64,000 bases of DNA from Cryptomeria japonica (GCF_030272615.1 NC_081414.1:306761664-306825663); one strand, 5' to 3'; counted from the first letter of the stretch, positions 1-11,585 are shown. The notes: a model not told the origin generated them from the sequence alone. Translations and numbers: made by a program.

Positions 1-1539
1 TTGTGATCGCTCTCATAATGAGAGTCTCTCACTCGAGGGCTGTCACTGCTATGACCCATAAGATCCTCCTCTCTCCCAAGAGTAAGAGGTCTTGATGACT
101 CCCAAAAACACATACAATACATAACACAAAATACTAAATGAAATTCCCAAAAGAACGTGCAAAGAAGCAAATCTTTTACACCAACATTACTTTCAAACAC
201 ATGCAAACAGAAAGCCATTTTAAGAAGAATGCAACAAACCTTAATCTGCCCAAAGGTAGGTTAGTTTTGTTGAGGATGAGCAGCCCAATTCCATGGTTCT
301 TCTCCTTCTACCCTTAGCCAAAATTCTCTATTCGAAATCTAGTCTATTCTTTTCAAAATTTCTCTTGTCTCCAAAAATCCAGAGTGGGTGATTACCCACA
401 AATTTTCTAATTCTTGCTTAAGAAGCCCATTGTGAGAGTTCTCACAAGTTTCTAAAAACTAAAGAGGAAGGTAAGATAGAATGGGAAAGGGAACTCTTTT
501 TCGAAAAGGAAAGTTTACAGCTAGGTTCAATCTTCTAATTTCAATTTTCGCATAACACAAAAAAGTCAAATTTTAGGGTGTCTAAAAGGTCACTTGGGAG
601 TAGAAACTTGCCTTAAAGTACCCCTAACCCTTAGGTATACCTTATGGGCTTTAGGAAACCCTATTAAACTACCCCTAGGTGTTCATTTAACCCTTTTTAA
701 ACCCCTCTGAAGTTTATTTTCGGGTCAAACCTATGTTGACCATCCCAAAGATTTTTTGCCCAAGGTATTTATGACATCACGTTACATTAATTGAAAAAGC
801 TATAGGTGAACACTTTCCCACCAAGAAACAAAAATAAGAATTCAAACTTAAATCCACACGTGTCAAGTGACACAAAGAAAACACTTTTACAATTTAATAC
901 ATGAAATCGTCTCTTGTTGATTTTACACAAATCAATTAAATAACACTTAACACACATGCATCATATACTGTTACAAATAAAATACAACACAAATGGGGTG
1001 TTGTCTCTCCAAATAGACAAACCATGGCTTATGAACATACATAGGTCTAGGTTTGATTCTCCGTAATATTTCCATGGTCACATGGATAACTTCCTGCGCA
1101 TCTCAATTTACACATTAGTAACTTTCAAATATCCACATATAATATAAATTACAGGAATAATAATATGCATCATCACTTGCATACAATTTATATCTGAACA
1201 ATTTAAATACATCTTTTATCCAAGCAATTTCACATAAGCAATTCATCCTAATTCTCATAATGTTGATCCACACTTAAACATACATCATAATTCTATTATC
1301 ATAGTAAAGTCCTACAAATTCAATAATGACATTTATCACCACAAATTCATCTTATTCAAAAATGATGTAGTGTTCTATCTCATAAAGCATATAAATAAAT
1401 CACCAATATCTAGCAATGTTATCCAAATCCTGAAACCATATAAGTTCTAAATTCCAAAATGCATCAAAATAAAGTATCTGTAATAGTCTCAATATAAAAA
1501 CCACTGAAATGTCAGAGTTAGTCAAGGTGAGGCCTCACA
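1..1539 (-). repeat. 3' LTR of element A (partial)
   Basis: This is a direct repeat of 9172-10710, starting at CGCTCTCATAATG and ending GAGGCCTCACA. Similarity stops exactly at 1539, where a purine tract begins on the minus strand. The outer end of the LTR lies beyond the window. Confidence 0.9.
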
Positions 1540-1550
1540 CCCTCCCCCTC
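1540..1550 (-). other. Polypurine tract of element A
   Basis: On the minus strand this reads GAGGGGGAGGG and directly abuts the TGTGAGG start of the 3' LTR. That is the position expected for the plus-strand DNA primer of an LTR retrotransposon. Confidence 0.8.
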
Positions 1551-1567
1551 TAGGCATGAACTTCCTC

Positions 1568-3028
1568 CTAGAGTTCTTTAAAGAGGTGGGGGTACTCTGA
1601 TCTCATATGTGTTGCATCCTCCCATGAAGCCATAACCTCATCATAAAAATCCCACTCGACCCTAACCTGGTCCAGCTCTCAACCTCGAAGGGCCAGCATC
1701 CGGTATGCCAAAATGCGAATGGGCTCCAAAGCTAGCTGCTCATCCAACTCCACCTGCAAGGCATCCCAATCTAAAATATGAGACTCGTCATAGATATATT
1801 TCCTCAAAACTGATACATGAAACACATTGTGGATGCATGATAGGCTAGGTGGCAATGCTAAATGGTAGGCAACTGGGCCTATCCTCTCAAGAATCTCAAA
1901 AGGCCCTACAAAGTGAGGTGTGAGCTTAGAACCCTTTCCATAACGGATTGGACTCTTATGCAGTCACACTCTCAAGAAGACTTTGTCTCCAACCAAGTAG
2001 CTATGATCTATCCTCTTTGCATTAGCATATTTCTTCTATCTATCTTGAGCCTCTCTAAGATGCTACCTAATCAAATCCACCTGTTTTTCCATATCCTGAA
2101 CTATCTTAGGACCAATAGCAACTCTGTCCTCTATACGATCCCAACTCAACGGTGTCCTACAAGGCCTGCCGTATAATGCCTGATAGGGTGGCATCCCCAA
2201 AGAAGTGTGATGCCCATTGTTATAGGCAAACTCCACTAAGGGAAGGTACTCTTCCCACCTATTTTGATGATCCATGATGTACATGCGAAGCATATCCTCT
2301 AACACCTGATTAACCCTCTTTGTCTGACCATCTATTTTCGGGTGATAGGCTGTACTGAAATTGAGCTTAGTGCCTATAGCTACCTGTAATTCCTTCCAAA
2401 AGGAAGAAGTGAAGAGGGAATCTCTGTCAGAAATAATCTTGTGGGGCATGCCATGAAGTCTAACAATGTCTCGCAAGAACACCTGTGCTACTGCTAGTGC
2501 TGTGAATGTAGTCCAGACTGGTGAAAAGTGGGCCACTTTGGTCAACTTGTCAACTGTCACCAAGATAGCATCATGGTGACGAGAAGACATAGGAAGACCA
2601 ATGATGAAATCCATGGATATAGTATCCCACTTCCACTCTAGTATAGCATGAGACTGGAGCAACCTCCCTAGATGGTAGTGCTCCACCTTTACTCTTTGAC
2701 ACTCGAGGCATCGAGCTACTATCTCAGCAATGAGCTACCGCATTCCTGGCCAATGATATAACTGCCTCAAGTCAGCATGCAACTTTTTAACTCTGGGATG
2801 CGCTACATAAGGAGCTCTATGAGCCTCCATGATAATGAACTCTCACAATCCCCCAGAGGAAGGTACATAAATGCACCCTCGGTGGTGTAATAGTCCATTG
2901 GACTCGAAAGAATAATCCACATATTTCCCCTCTAGATTAACTTGAGATCGTATTACCTGACCAACCTCTGCATACCATCCATCCTCTAGCAAGTGCTGTA
3001 GTATATGGTCTCTCAAATCCGTGCCCAT
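1568..3028 (-). pseudogene. pol: Element A integrase and C-terminal chromodomain-like tail
   Basis: The integrase inserts element cDNA into chromosomal DNA. Reading leftwards there is an HHCC zinc region (about 2850-2690, with the CLECQ pair), the core with SMDFIIGLP (first Asp) and ISDRDSLFTS (second Asp), then KIDGQTKRVNQ, where the third acidic residue is Lys instead of Glu. The tail at about 1568-1800 contains the segments VRVEWDFYDEVMASWEDA and MRSEYPHLF, which resemble the CR-type chromodomain of plant chromoviruses and suggest a Tekay-like lineage. In-frame stops interrupt the zinc region and the tail. The reading frame ends at a TAG at 1568-1570, just upstream of the polypurine tract. 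Confidence 0.85.
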
Positions 3029-3144
3029 AGATATGGTGTAAGCCTTGTGAGGTCTCCTATCAAAGCATCTGCAACTACGTTTTCCTTTCCTTTGATGTAG
3101 TGAACGTCAAAACCATATTCGCACAAGAACTCCATCCATCTCCT

Positions 3145-3624
3145 CTAATGTGCATTAAGGTTCAACTGAGTGAAAATGTACTGAAGACTCTGATGATCTG
3201 AATGTAGCTCGAAGTGATGACCTAAAAGGAAGTGTCTCCATCTCACAAGTGCATGCACTACTGCTGCGAGCTCAAGGTCATGAGTAGGATAATTAAGTTC
3301 ATGAGTCTTAAGTTTCCTAGACTCGAAAGCTATAGCCCTACCATCCTGCATAAGAACTGCCCCTAAACCCTCTAGTGAAGCATCTGTACAAACCATGAAG
3401 TCAGTTGTGGGATCTAGTACAACAAGGATAGGAGCACTAGTAAGTGCCTTCTTGAGTTCTTGAAAGGCCTTCTCGCACTTCTCTATCCACTCAAATTTCT
3501 TCCCTTTACATTGAAGAGAAGTAATAGGATGTGCGACTCTAGAGAATCCCTCGACAAAATGTCGGTAATATCCTGCTAAGCCCATGAAACTCCTGACTTT
3601 GTCACATTGGTTGGCGCTGGCCAA
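3145..3624 (-). pseudogene. pol: Element A RNase H segment of pol
   Basis: RNase H removes the RNA strand of the RNA:DNA hybrid. The segment begins with the RT thumb/connection ([14 protein letters not shown]), followed by the RNase H catalytic start [20 protein letters not shown], then [26 protein letters not shown] (shown only in part) and [17 protein letters not shown] and D residues are present. It is out of frame with the RT part, so a frameshift lies near 3600. The link to integrase contains a further frameshift. Confidence 0.85.
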
Positions 3625-4364
3625 TCCATAATAGCTCTAATTTTTGATGCGTCAACTGAGATCCCATCACCAGAAATAACGTGCCCAAGGTACTTGACCT
3701 CTGATCGAAAGAAAGCACACTTTGACAAACTGCCAAACAACTGGTTATCCCGCAAACACTGCAATACCTATTGTAGGTGCTCCTCATGCTCCTTCTCATT
3801 CTGAGAGTATATCAGTATATCATCGAGGAACACAATTACAAAATGGTCCAGAAATGTACGGAATACCCCATTCATGAGGCTCATAAAAACAACTGGGGCA
3901 TTTGTAAGACAGAATGGAACTATGGTGAACTCATAGTGACCATATCTAGTGAAAAATGCAGTCTTGTGGATATCACTCTCCACTATTCTCAGCTAATGGT
4001 ATCCTGACTTCAAATCTATTTTGGAAAAGACTTTGGCACCCTGAAGTTGGTCGAATAAATCATCAATTCTAGGAAAAGGATATCAGTTCTTGATGGTTAC
4101 TTTATTTAACTACCGATAATCCATACATAATCGGAGAGATCCATCCTTCTTCTTAACAAAGATGACTAGTGCACCCCAAGGGGATACACTAGGATGAATA
4201 TGACCCTTCTCAAGGAGTTCCTCAAGCTGTATTTTGAGTTCATTAAGCTCATTTGTGGTCATCCTATAAGGTGCTCTGGAAACTAGCTTGTTTTTTGGTA
4301 CTAGGTCTATATGAAAGTCAATCTCTCTACGGCCCAGCATTCTAGGTAACTCTGAAGGAAACAC
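3576..4364 (-). pseudogene. pol: Element A reverse transcriptase
   Basis: Reverse transcriptase copies element RNA into DNA. Visible motifs, from right to left, are the entry segment DFHIDLVP, the fingers motif SLRLCMDYR, the palm [13 protein letters not shown], and the catalytic box FLDDILIYS (the plant gypsy equivalent of YxDD) at about 3830. A thumb segment GHVISGDGISVDASK follows. In-frame stops occur after CMDYR and after EEHLQ, but gag, protease and RT share one frame down to about 3600. Confidence 0.88.
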
Positions 4365-4406
4365 ATCTAAATATCCCTTAAGGATAGGATGGTCATCAAG
4401 CGATGT

Positions 4407-5036
4407 TTAATTTTCTTCCTCTTCTCCTCTATCACTGATAGTGATAGCAAAAAGTTGACATCCCTTTCGCATGCTCCGCTTAAGCTGCATAGCAGAGATC
4501 ATACAAAGAGACATGGGTCTCTGAATCCCAGTGATAACTATGGGCAAACCATGATCATCCTCACACTCAATCTTTTTCAAGCAGCAATCCATCTTGGCTC
4601 TATGGGCATAAAGCCAATCCATGCCAAGTACGATACCATAAGATCCAAGTGGTGTCACTCTAAGGTCTACTAAAGTGGTGGTCTTGCCAATCTGCAGCTG
4701 ACATGCCCTAACCTCTGATTCCATTGACACTCTAGCCCCTGAAGCTAATTCCACTTCCCAACTAACACCCTGTCTAGTTGCCACTAGCCCGCAATGCTCC
4801 ACAACCAATGGAGATATAAAGGAGTCAGTGGCTCCTGAATCAAACAAAATAGATACATTGTTACCTTTGATCATACCTGTAGACTCGATGACCATGGCTT
4901 GATGCTTAGCCTGGTGGTTGTCAACTGCTGTGAATACTCTATGGGACCTGCCCATATCACCAACTGTCGGCTCTAAAGTGGCCATCCATTGATTCCCTAC
5001 CATCTGACCCTGAGGGCAATCTCTCGCCAGCCCCAT
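4407..5036 (-). pseudogene. pol: Element A aspartic protease
   Basis: The protease cleaves the Gag-Pol precursor and acts as a dimer. The active-site loop ILFDSGATDSFIS is intact, and the downstream segment VLGMDWLYAHRAKMDC is the conserved GMDWL motif of plant gypsy proteases. It is in the same frame as gag and ends in a stop before the RT entry segment. Confidence 0.85.
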
Positions 5037-6311
5037 GGCTCCACATGTAAAGCAAGCACCCCGTGCCTGAAACTAGGCGCCCTGAGGCCTAGAGAAAGTC
5101 TAACTTCCTATCCTACTAGATCTGTTGTACCCACCCCTAGAGGACTGCTAAGTCCTCACCGAAGGTGTGTACTGCCCCTATGCTTTCTAATAATGTCTCT
5201 ATCCCTGAGTCTGCCACTGCTTGGGCTTGGTGCCCTGCTGATACTGTGGAGGCTTCTGCCTCTGGTTTTGTGGTGTCTGTTGTGGAGGAGGAGGTTTGGA
5301 GAACCCCTGTGAGTTTTGGTTGTTTCCCTTCCAATGTGGTTTTTGGAATCCATAAGTCTGAGGTGTGGGATGTCGGTTTTGAAACCGATCCCTATTGTCC
5401 TATGGTCTGACCTGAATTTCCTCGGCTATCAGTGCCTTCTCCACGGCAACCCGAAGGCTCTTTGGAGTGGACATCCTAACTGGCCCAGCTATACCAGCAT
5501 TTAACCCTCTAATGAAGCAGTTTACAAGAAGTTTTTCATCCTTTAGATAATCTACATAAGGCAACAGCTCAAAGAATTTACTCTCATATTGGGTTACTGA
5601 TAAGCCTTTTTGTTGGAGGTTGTGAAACTTGTCTAAATGACATTGTCTAAAATGTTCTGATAGGTACCTCTCCCAGAACCTTTCTGTGAATATCTCCCAA
5701 GTGAGAGTATCAGGAACTAATCCGCATTTGTACTCTTCCTGTCTCCACCAAGTGGAGGCCAACCCTCTCAAAAGATGGACTGTGACACGTGCTTTTAGGT
5801 TGCTCTCATAAGAATGCAACGCAAAGCACCTCTAAAGACTCAAAATCCATGCCCCAGCCTCTACCCCGTCAATAGAACCTCCAAAAGATGGTGGCAGGAG
5901 GCGCATGACCTCCCTGATAAGATCCCCTGGATCCCGACGAGCTCTCTCAAAATAAACTGGTTCCACCACTGGAGGTGGTCATAGTATGTGCACAGACTCT
6001 AGCTCATTTCCATCCTGACTCTCTACAGGAATAGGAGCTGGGCTCCTGCTTCATTCTCTATCAACTGATCTATGACTCCCAGAGTCCTGATTTCTAACCA
6101 GAGGGTTCTCTGCTGGAATCCTTTCCTGAACTATGCCAATAAGATTCTGTATTGCTTCTAAGAGTTTTCGGTTAGGTTCATTTGGCTGTTTGGGAGGTGC
6201 TCCTGGGTTCTCTTCTGGAATTGATTCCTCCCTCGCTACCTCTTTGCCTGCTATGCACACAAGCCTAGGATCCCTTCCACTCTTGCGAGCTTGTTGCGTT
6301 GTTGGAGGCAT
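5016..6311 (-). pseudogene. gag: Element A gag (nucleocapsid precursor)
   Basis: Gag packages element RNA into virus-like particles. The start ATG at 6311 (MPPTTQQARKSG) is preceded by a pyrimidine run ending in AG. The retrotransposon gag fold lies at about 5400-5819 (for example LASTWWRQEEY, FTERFWERYL, GLSVTQYESKFFELL). The zinc knuckle at 5016-5055 reads CFTCGAMG-LARDC: the histidine of the C-x2-C-x4-H-x4-C pattern is missing by one codon, so this knuckle is probably defective. Several in-frame stops separate the gag core from the knuckle. Confidence 0.85.
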
Positions 6312-6452
6312 CCTAAGAGGAAAATAAAGTGAAATAAATAACTAATTTCTTTTAGAATAATATTAATTCAATTAAATTTAAATGTCTTATAAAATCAATT
6401 TAACAAAAATAATTTAAATATTCTAAGGCGAAACGTAAGTGGAGTAAGGTTC

Positions 6453-6453
6453 C

Positions 6454-6489
<36 letters not shown>

Positions 6490-6535
6490 GTATATATATA
6501 TATATATTTATATATATAAAAATATATAATTATAT
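6453..6535. repeat. TA-rich microsatellite
   Basis: This is an alternating TA run interrupted by TG steps, followed by A-rich sequence to about 6590. It lies in the leader of element A, next to the foldback element. Confidence 0.85.
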
Positions 6536-6625
6536 TTAAAAATAAAAAATAAAAAAATAATATAAAACTATATAAAAAAAAAAGGTTTTTTTTTAATATG
6601 GGAAAAGGGGCGAAGGGCCAAAGCC

Positions 6626-6895
6626 ACTGTGTGGACACACAGTGGATCGGCCGCAGACTCCACTATGTACACACAGTCATCGGCCCCGTAGCTTCCACTG
6701 TGTAAACACACAGTGTCGGTCACGGCTTCCACTATGTGGACACACAGTGTGGGCTGCTGCGGCTTCCACTATGTGGACACATAGTGTCAGCCGCGGCTAC
6801 CACTATGTGGACACACAGTGGTGCAACGCCCGCCACTGTGTGGAAGCACAGTGGTGCGGCAGGTTCCACTATGTGGACACACAGTGGTGCCACCG
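6626..6895. repeat. Tandem palindromic units, left arm of the foldback element
   Basis: The unit CACTGTGTGGACACACAGTG and close variants (CACTATGTGGACACACAG, CACTGTGTGGAAGCACAG) occur about eight times, separated by GC-rich spacers of 10-20 bases. Each unit is itself a near-perfect palindrome able to form a hairpin. Long apparent reading frames here (WTHSG- and CVHTV-type peptide repeats) are by-products of the repeat, not genes. Confidence 0.85.
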
Positions 6896-7827
6896 CCTCC
6901 TTTCCCTTTGCCATGAGATCCCATGGCCACCGCCCATCCCTACAAAAATCGCCCCTGCACAAAAAAATAGGGTTGCAAGAAAATAACAAACCCTAGCTGG
7001 GTAGGGCTAGGTTAGAGAGAGGAATGAGATGTTATCACAAAAAAATAAAATAAAAGATAGAACATTTTTATAATAATAAAATAATGTTAGGGTTTGCATG
7101 GTGGTTAAGTTTAATGTTTAAATAATATTTTTGAGGTCTAAACGTTTAGAACTCTTATAATAAATGGGGTAAAATTAATTTTTGGTTATGGGGCTATTTA
7201 ATTTATAGGTAAGTATTCATTATAAAAATTTATTGGCCCACTTGTCAATTTAATTTAAAGCATATTATGATTATTGATTTAGATAAACTTTTAGACATTT
7301 TAAACAAAGTACTAGGACTGATTTAATTAGTTCCATTAAACCATAAACGACTTTGAAGACTAATTCTATCTTCGTCAATTATATTTTAGGGAGATGATTT
7401 AAAATAAGCTATGAATTAAAATTGAGAAAATGATATAATGTTTCTTTAGTATTCGGCATATGATTTAAAATATTTTTGATTAATTGAGTTAGTGGTTTAA
7501 GTTAACCCAACATAAATAAGACAAAACATGTTGGAGTTTTTCTTCACATTCGTAAATTTAATGCTTAAGATATGATTTAAAAAAAAAAAAAAATTTACCC
7601 GTTCTTGCCCTAAATTTTGGGCATGACTATAGTTAAGTATTCATTATAAAACTATTCTATCTTTTATTTATTTTTTTGTGATAACATCTCATTCCTCTCT
7701 CTAACCTAGCCCTACCCAGCTAGGGTTTGTTATTTTCTTGCAACCCAATTTTTTTATGCAGGGGCGATTTTTGTAGGGATGGGCAGCGGCCATGGGATCT
7801 CACGGCAAAGGGAAAGGAAATGGTGGG

Positions 7828-7952
7828 ACCACTGTGTGTCCACACAGTGGAACCCGCCACACCACTATGCATCCACACAATGGCGGGCGCGGTACCACTA
7901 TGTGTCCACACAGTGGCGCCCATAGCCGACACTGTGTATCCACACAGTGGAA
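7828..7952. repeat. Tandem palindromic units, right arm of the foldback element
   Basis: Four units of the same palindrome family (CACTGTGTGTCCACACAGTG and variants) lie in inverted order relative to the left arm. The right arm is shorter, so the arms differ by several units. Confidence 0.85.
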
Positions 7953-7985
7953 GCCACAGCGGCCCACACATTATTCTAGTGCATT

Positions 7986-9171
7986 TTTTTCTTTTTTCTT
8001 AAATATATATAAAATGATATACATGTAAATCTGCATGTCAATAAAATTATATATTTATATAAATATATATAGTTTATATGACAGCAAATTAAAATAAATA
8101 GGTCCTAGTATTTTGATTTAGATGAAAAGGAAATAGAAGGATTAATAATTTTCAAATTCATTTATAGCAAGGGTATACTTTTCTAAGCAATAATTTTATA
8201 GGTGTTTAATTTCTACCTTCAGCTATATACATGTTTAGATTTTAATAGTTTTACCAGCAACTAAATAAATCTATATGTTCTCTAAATACAAACTATAATA
8301 GATTGTGATTTTTCCTTTTTCTACAATAAATAAATTTATAGATTCTGCAATTCCTACAACAACTAATTAGATAATAACTTTCAATAAAATCTATCAACAA
8401 CTAAATCTCATATTTTTTGCAATTAAAATGAAAGACAAAATCGCAGATAAAAAGGAAATCACAGAATTAAATAAAAATGACTTTTAAATTTCCGTGGGCT
8501 ATTGAATGCAATTCAAAGGCATTTCTTTTCAAATAAAAAGAAGAATATATCCAGCTCATTTCATTTCAAAAAGTATTCTGCAAAATTACAAGATATTTTC
8601 TTTATCTAAATAACAAATAACATAATCCCATGTCTTTATTTCTATTTTACAATTAGCCTCTCATTTCAACGAATGAGGATATATTTCTCTTTTAAAACTA
8701 ATAATTACATCTGCAAATAATTTTCTACAACAAATAACTCTTGCAACCTTCCACTTGTCCTATTCTTTTCTCCCGACTATTCTGCATATTAAAGCAAAAC
8801 CATGACCATGGAGTACTCACCTCCCAACCTAGGCTAACTGGTAGCCACCCCTGAGCTTGGAGAACTAAGCCCTAGATGGGAAACAAACATGCAAACACAA
8901 AGGGACAGAATGCACACAAAGTCAAACACACTCCCATCCTAGCTACACTGCACCACACCTTAGTGATGACCTTTTTAAGGGTGGTAGTGGACCAAATACC
9001 CTAAGGAGAACTGCAAGTATGGAAAACATGTAGCCACCTCATGGCACACCAAATACATCAAGAATAGAAACCCCTTATTCCTTATGCCCCCCAAGGCATT
9101 CAAGCCTTATTTCCCTCCTTATGACCCCCATTGTACAAACATGCCATGCAGCAAGGGTCACACAAAATCCC
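7986..9171. other. AT-rich stretch between the foldback element and the recognised 5' LTR of element A
   Basis: No gene is seen. It must hold the rest of the 5' LTR (its inner end is undefined because the partner LTR is cut by the window), the primer-binding site and part of the leader. I searched for the initiator-Met type site (GCTCTGATACCA on this strand) and did not find it. Confidence 0.5.
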
Positions 9172-10710
9172 TTGCAATCGCTCTCATAATGGGAGTCTCT
9201 CACTTGAGGGCTGTCACTGCTACCACCCACAAGATCCTCCTCTCTCCCAAGAGTAAGAGGTCTTGATGACTCCCAAAAACACATACAATACATAACACAA
9301 AATACCAAATGAAATTCCCAAAAGAACATGCAAAGAAGCAAATCTTTTACACCAACATTACTTTCAAACACATGCAAACAGAAAGCCATTTTAAGAGGAA
9401 TGCAACAAACCTTAATCTGCCCAAAGGTAGGTTAGTTTTGTTGAGGATGAGTAGCCCAATTCCATGGTTCTTCTCCTTCTACCCTTAGCCAAAATTCTCT
9501 ATTCGAACTCTAGTCTATTCTTTTCAAAATTTCTCTTGTCTCCAAAAATCCAGAGTGGGTGATTACCCACAAATTTTCTAATTCTTGCTTAAGAAGCCCA
9601 TTGTGAGAGTTCTCACAAGTTTCTAAAAACTAAAGAGGAAGGTAAGATAGAATGGGAAAGGGAACTCTCATTCGAAAAGGAAAGTTTACAACTAAATTCA
9701 ATCTTCTAATTTCAATTTTCGCACAACTCAGAAAAGTCAATTTTTAGGGTTTCTAAAAGGTCACTTGGGAGTAGAAACTTGCCTTAAATTACCCCTAACC
9801 CTTAGGTATACCTTATGGGCTTTAGGAAACCCTATTAAACTACCCCTAGGTGTTCATTTAACCCTTTTTAAACCCCTTTGAAGTTTATTTTCGGGTCAAA
9901 CCTATGTTGACCATCCCAAAGATTCTTTACCCAAGGTATTTATGACATCACGTTACATTAATTGAAAAAGCTATAGTTGAACACTTTCCCACCAAGAAAC
10001 AAAAATAAAAATTCAAACTTAAATCCACACGTGTCGAGTGACACAAAGAAAACACTTTTACAATTTAATACATGAAATTGTCTCTTGTGGATTTTACACA
10101 AATCAATTAAATAGCACTTAACACACATGCATCATATACTGTTACAAATAAAATACAACACAAACGGGGTTTTGTCTCTCCAAATAGACAAACCCTAGCT
10201 TATGAACATACATAGGTCTAGGTTTGGTTCTCCATAATATTTCCATGGTCACATGGATAACTTCTTGCGCATCTCAATTTACACATTAGTAACTTTCAAA
10301 TATCCACATATAATATAAATTACAGGAATAATAATACGGATCATCACTTGCATACAATTTACATCTAAACAATTTAAATACATCTTTTATCCAAGCAATT
10401 TCACATAAGCAATTCATCCTAATTCTCATAATGTTGATCCACACTTAAACATACATCATAATTCTATTATCATAGTAAAGTCCTGCAAATTCAATAATGA
10501 CATTTATCACCGCAAATTCATCTTATTCAAAAATGATGTAGTGTTCTATCTCATAAAGCATATAAATAAATCATCAATATCTAGCAATGTTATCCAAATC
10601 CTGAAATCATATAAGTTCTAAATTCCAAAATGCATCAAAATAAAGTATCTGTAATAGTCTCAATATAAAAACCATTGAAATGTCAGACTGAGTCGAGGTG
10701 AGGCTTCACA
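9172..10710 (-). repeat. 5' LTR of element A (at least this much)
   Basis: This matches 1-1539 almost base for base and ends GAGGCTTCACA at 10710, after which similarity ends. The LTR probably extends further left than 9172, but this cannot be shown from the window. Confidence 0.9.
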
Positions 10711-11585
10711 AATTGTTTTGAGTCACCCTGTTAAAGGATTTATAGTAAGCCAGTTAAAGCTACCCTATTAAGGGATTTCCCAGCTATTGAAGTGGTTAGA
10801 GATCAAGAGGTATTACAACGATCTGGTAGCAGCACTCAATGGCAATGCAGATCCGCTTTAGCTCCTCTTCACCTTCTGCACTTACACTTTGCAGGTATCA
10901 CTTCTCTCTTCTGGTCTGGCAAGAATCACGTATCTCTTCTCTTGGATACACAAACACAACTTTTGCCAACAACCTCAGAAAGAAACACAACATCGACCTT
11001 ATAGAAAATAGATAGGTCGGTAGCTTAAACCCTAAACCCTAATCCTGTTAGGTTAAGCAATTCAAATGGTTCAATCCTGATCATTGAGCACATTGCATTA
11101 AATGCAATAGTCTTGAACCAATCTCAAGACATTCTCCATCATTCATTTTCCACCGATTTCATGGCGGTTGATAACCCATCACATGTTATCACCGTTTATA
11201 GACTTCGCACATTCCCGAGGTAGATAGGAACAATCTCCTTCATGCAAGATCCTTAACACACACAAGGTTGATGTGGCAACATGATATATTCTTTGTTACA
11301 ATGCTAACTCATCACACAAAGTCACTGGTTGAGCCACACAGGCTTGAGGCACTTCAACCGGAAACCCTGAAGTTGAGACTACCAACCGATAGTCATACAA
11401 AGCTTCCATGTGCTGGTTCCCATAACCACATGCTAGTTCACAGTGTTATACCGGTTCTCACATATACCGGTTCTTAGTAACATAGCGGTTCTCACATATA
11501 CCGGTTCTCTCCTCTTCAGCATATTGACATCAATGACAACATACAATTTCATCATGTCCTCATACCGATTCACATAATGTCAACA
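10711..11585 (-). repeat. LTR-like fragment of a Ty1/copia-like or related element
   Basis: There is no coding sequence. The right end ATGTCAACA with the preceding CATCAATGACAACATAC resembles the LTR ends of elements E and F (CATCAATGACAAAACC ... TGCCAACA), so this looks like a related LTR on the minus strand. It contains several ACCGGTTCTCACATA units at about 11450-11510. Element A appears to have inserted near its other end, so the left limit is lost. To the right, at 11586, the reading frame of element G begins. Confidence 0.5.

Larger units (their letters stand above)
6607..7981. mobile_element. Foldback (large inverted-repeat) element inside the leader of element A
   Basis: About 6626-7055 is the reverse complement of about 7655-7975. 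A stretch of more than 100 bases (CTAGCTGGGTAGGGCTAGG and its flanks, at about 6950-7060 and 7658-7750) matches almost perfectly. The arms enclose about 600 bases of AT-rich DNA without a recognisable gene. The outer parts of both arms consist of short palindromes. No transposase is visible, so it would be non-autonomous. The exact ends and target duplication could not be fixed. The right end reads CACTAGAATAATGTG inward, but the left end does not match it as a simple terminal repeat. Confidence 0.75.
1..10710 (-). mobile_element. Element A: Ty3/gypsy chromovirus, minus strand, left LTR cut by the window edge
   Basis: The same long sequence occurs at 1-1539 and 9172-10710, and between them, on the minus strand, lie gag, protease, RT, RNase H, integrase and a chromodomain-like tail in Ty3/gypsy order. 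The LTRs end in CA on the plus strand (TG on the sense strand), and a purine tract adjoins the 3' LTR. The two LTRs show only scattered mismatches, so this insertion is younger than the array to its right. The coding part has in-frame stops and at least two frameshifts. The leader (6312 to about 9171) is unusually long because a foldback element sits in it. The bases after the right LTR (AATTG) would be the target duplication, but the partner lies outside the window. Confidence 0.9.

Noticed and set aside
6642-6996. Open frames with repeated WTHSG or CVHTV peptides (also 7720-8028)
   Set aside because: They are open on both strands and consist only of the palindromic repeat of the foldback element. 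There is no independent coding evidence.
6607-7981. CACTA-type DNA transposon
   Set aside because: One end reads CACTAGAA inward, but the other end does not match as a terminal repeat, no 3-base duplication was found and no transposase is present.
11027-11043. AAACCCTAAACCCTAAT, plant telomere-type repeat
   Set aside because: Only two units, inside an LTR-like fragment. Too short to be an interstitial telomere.
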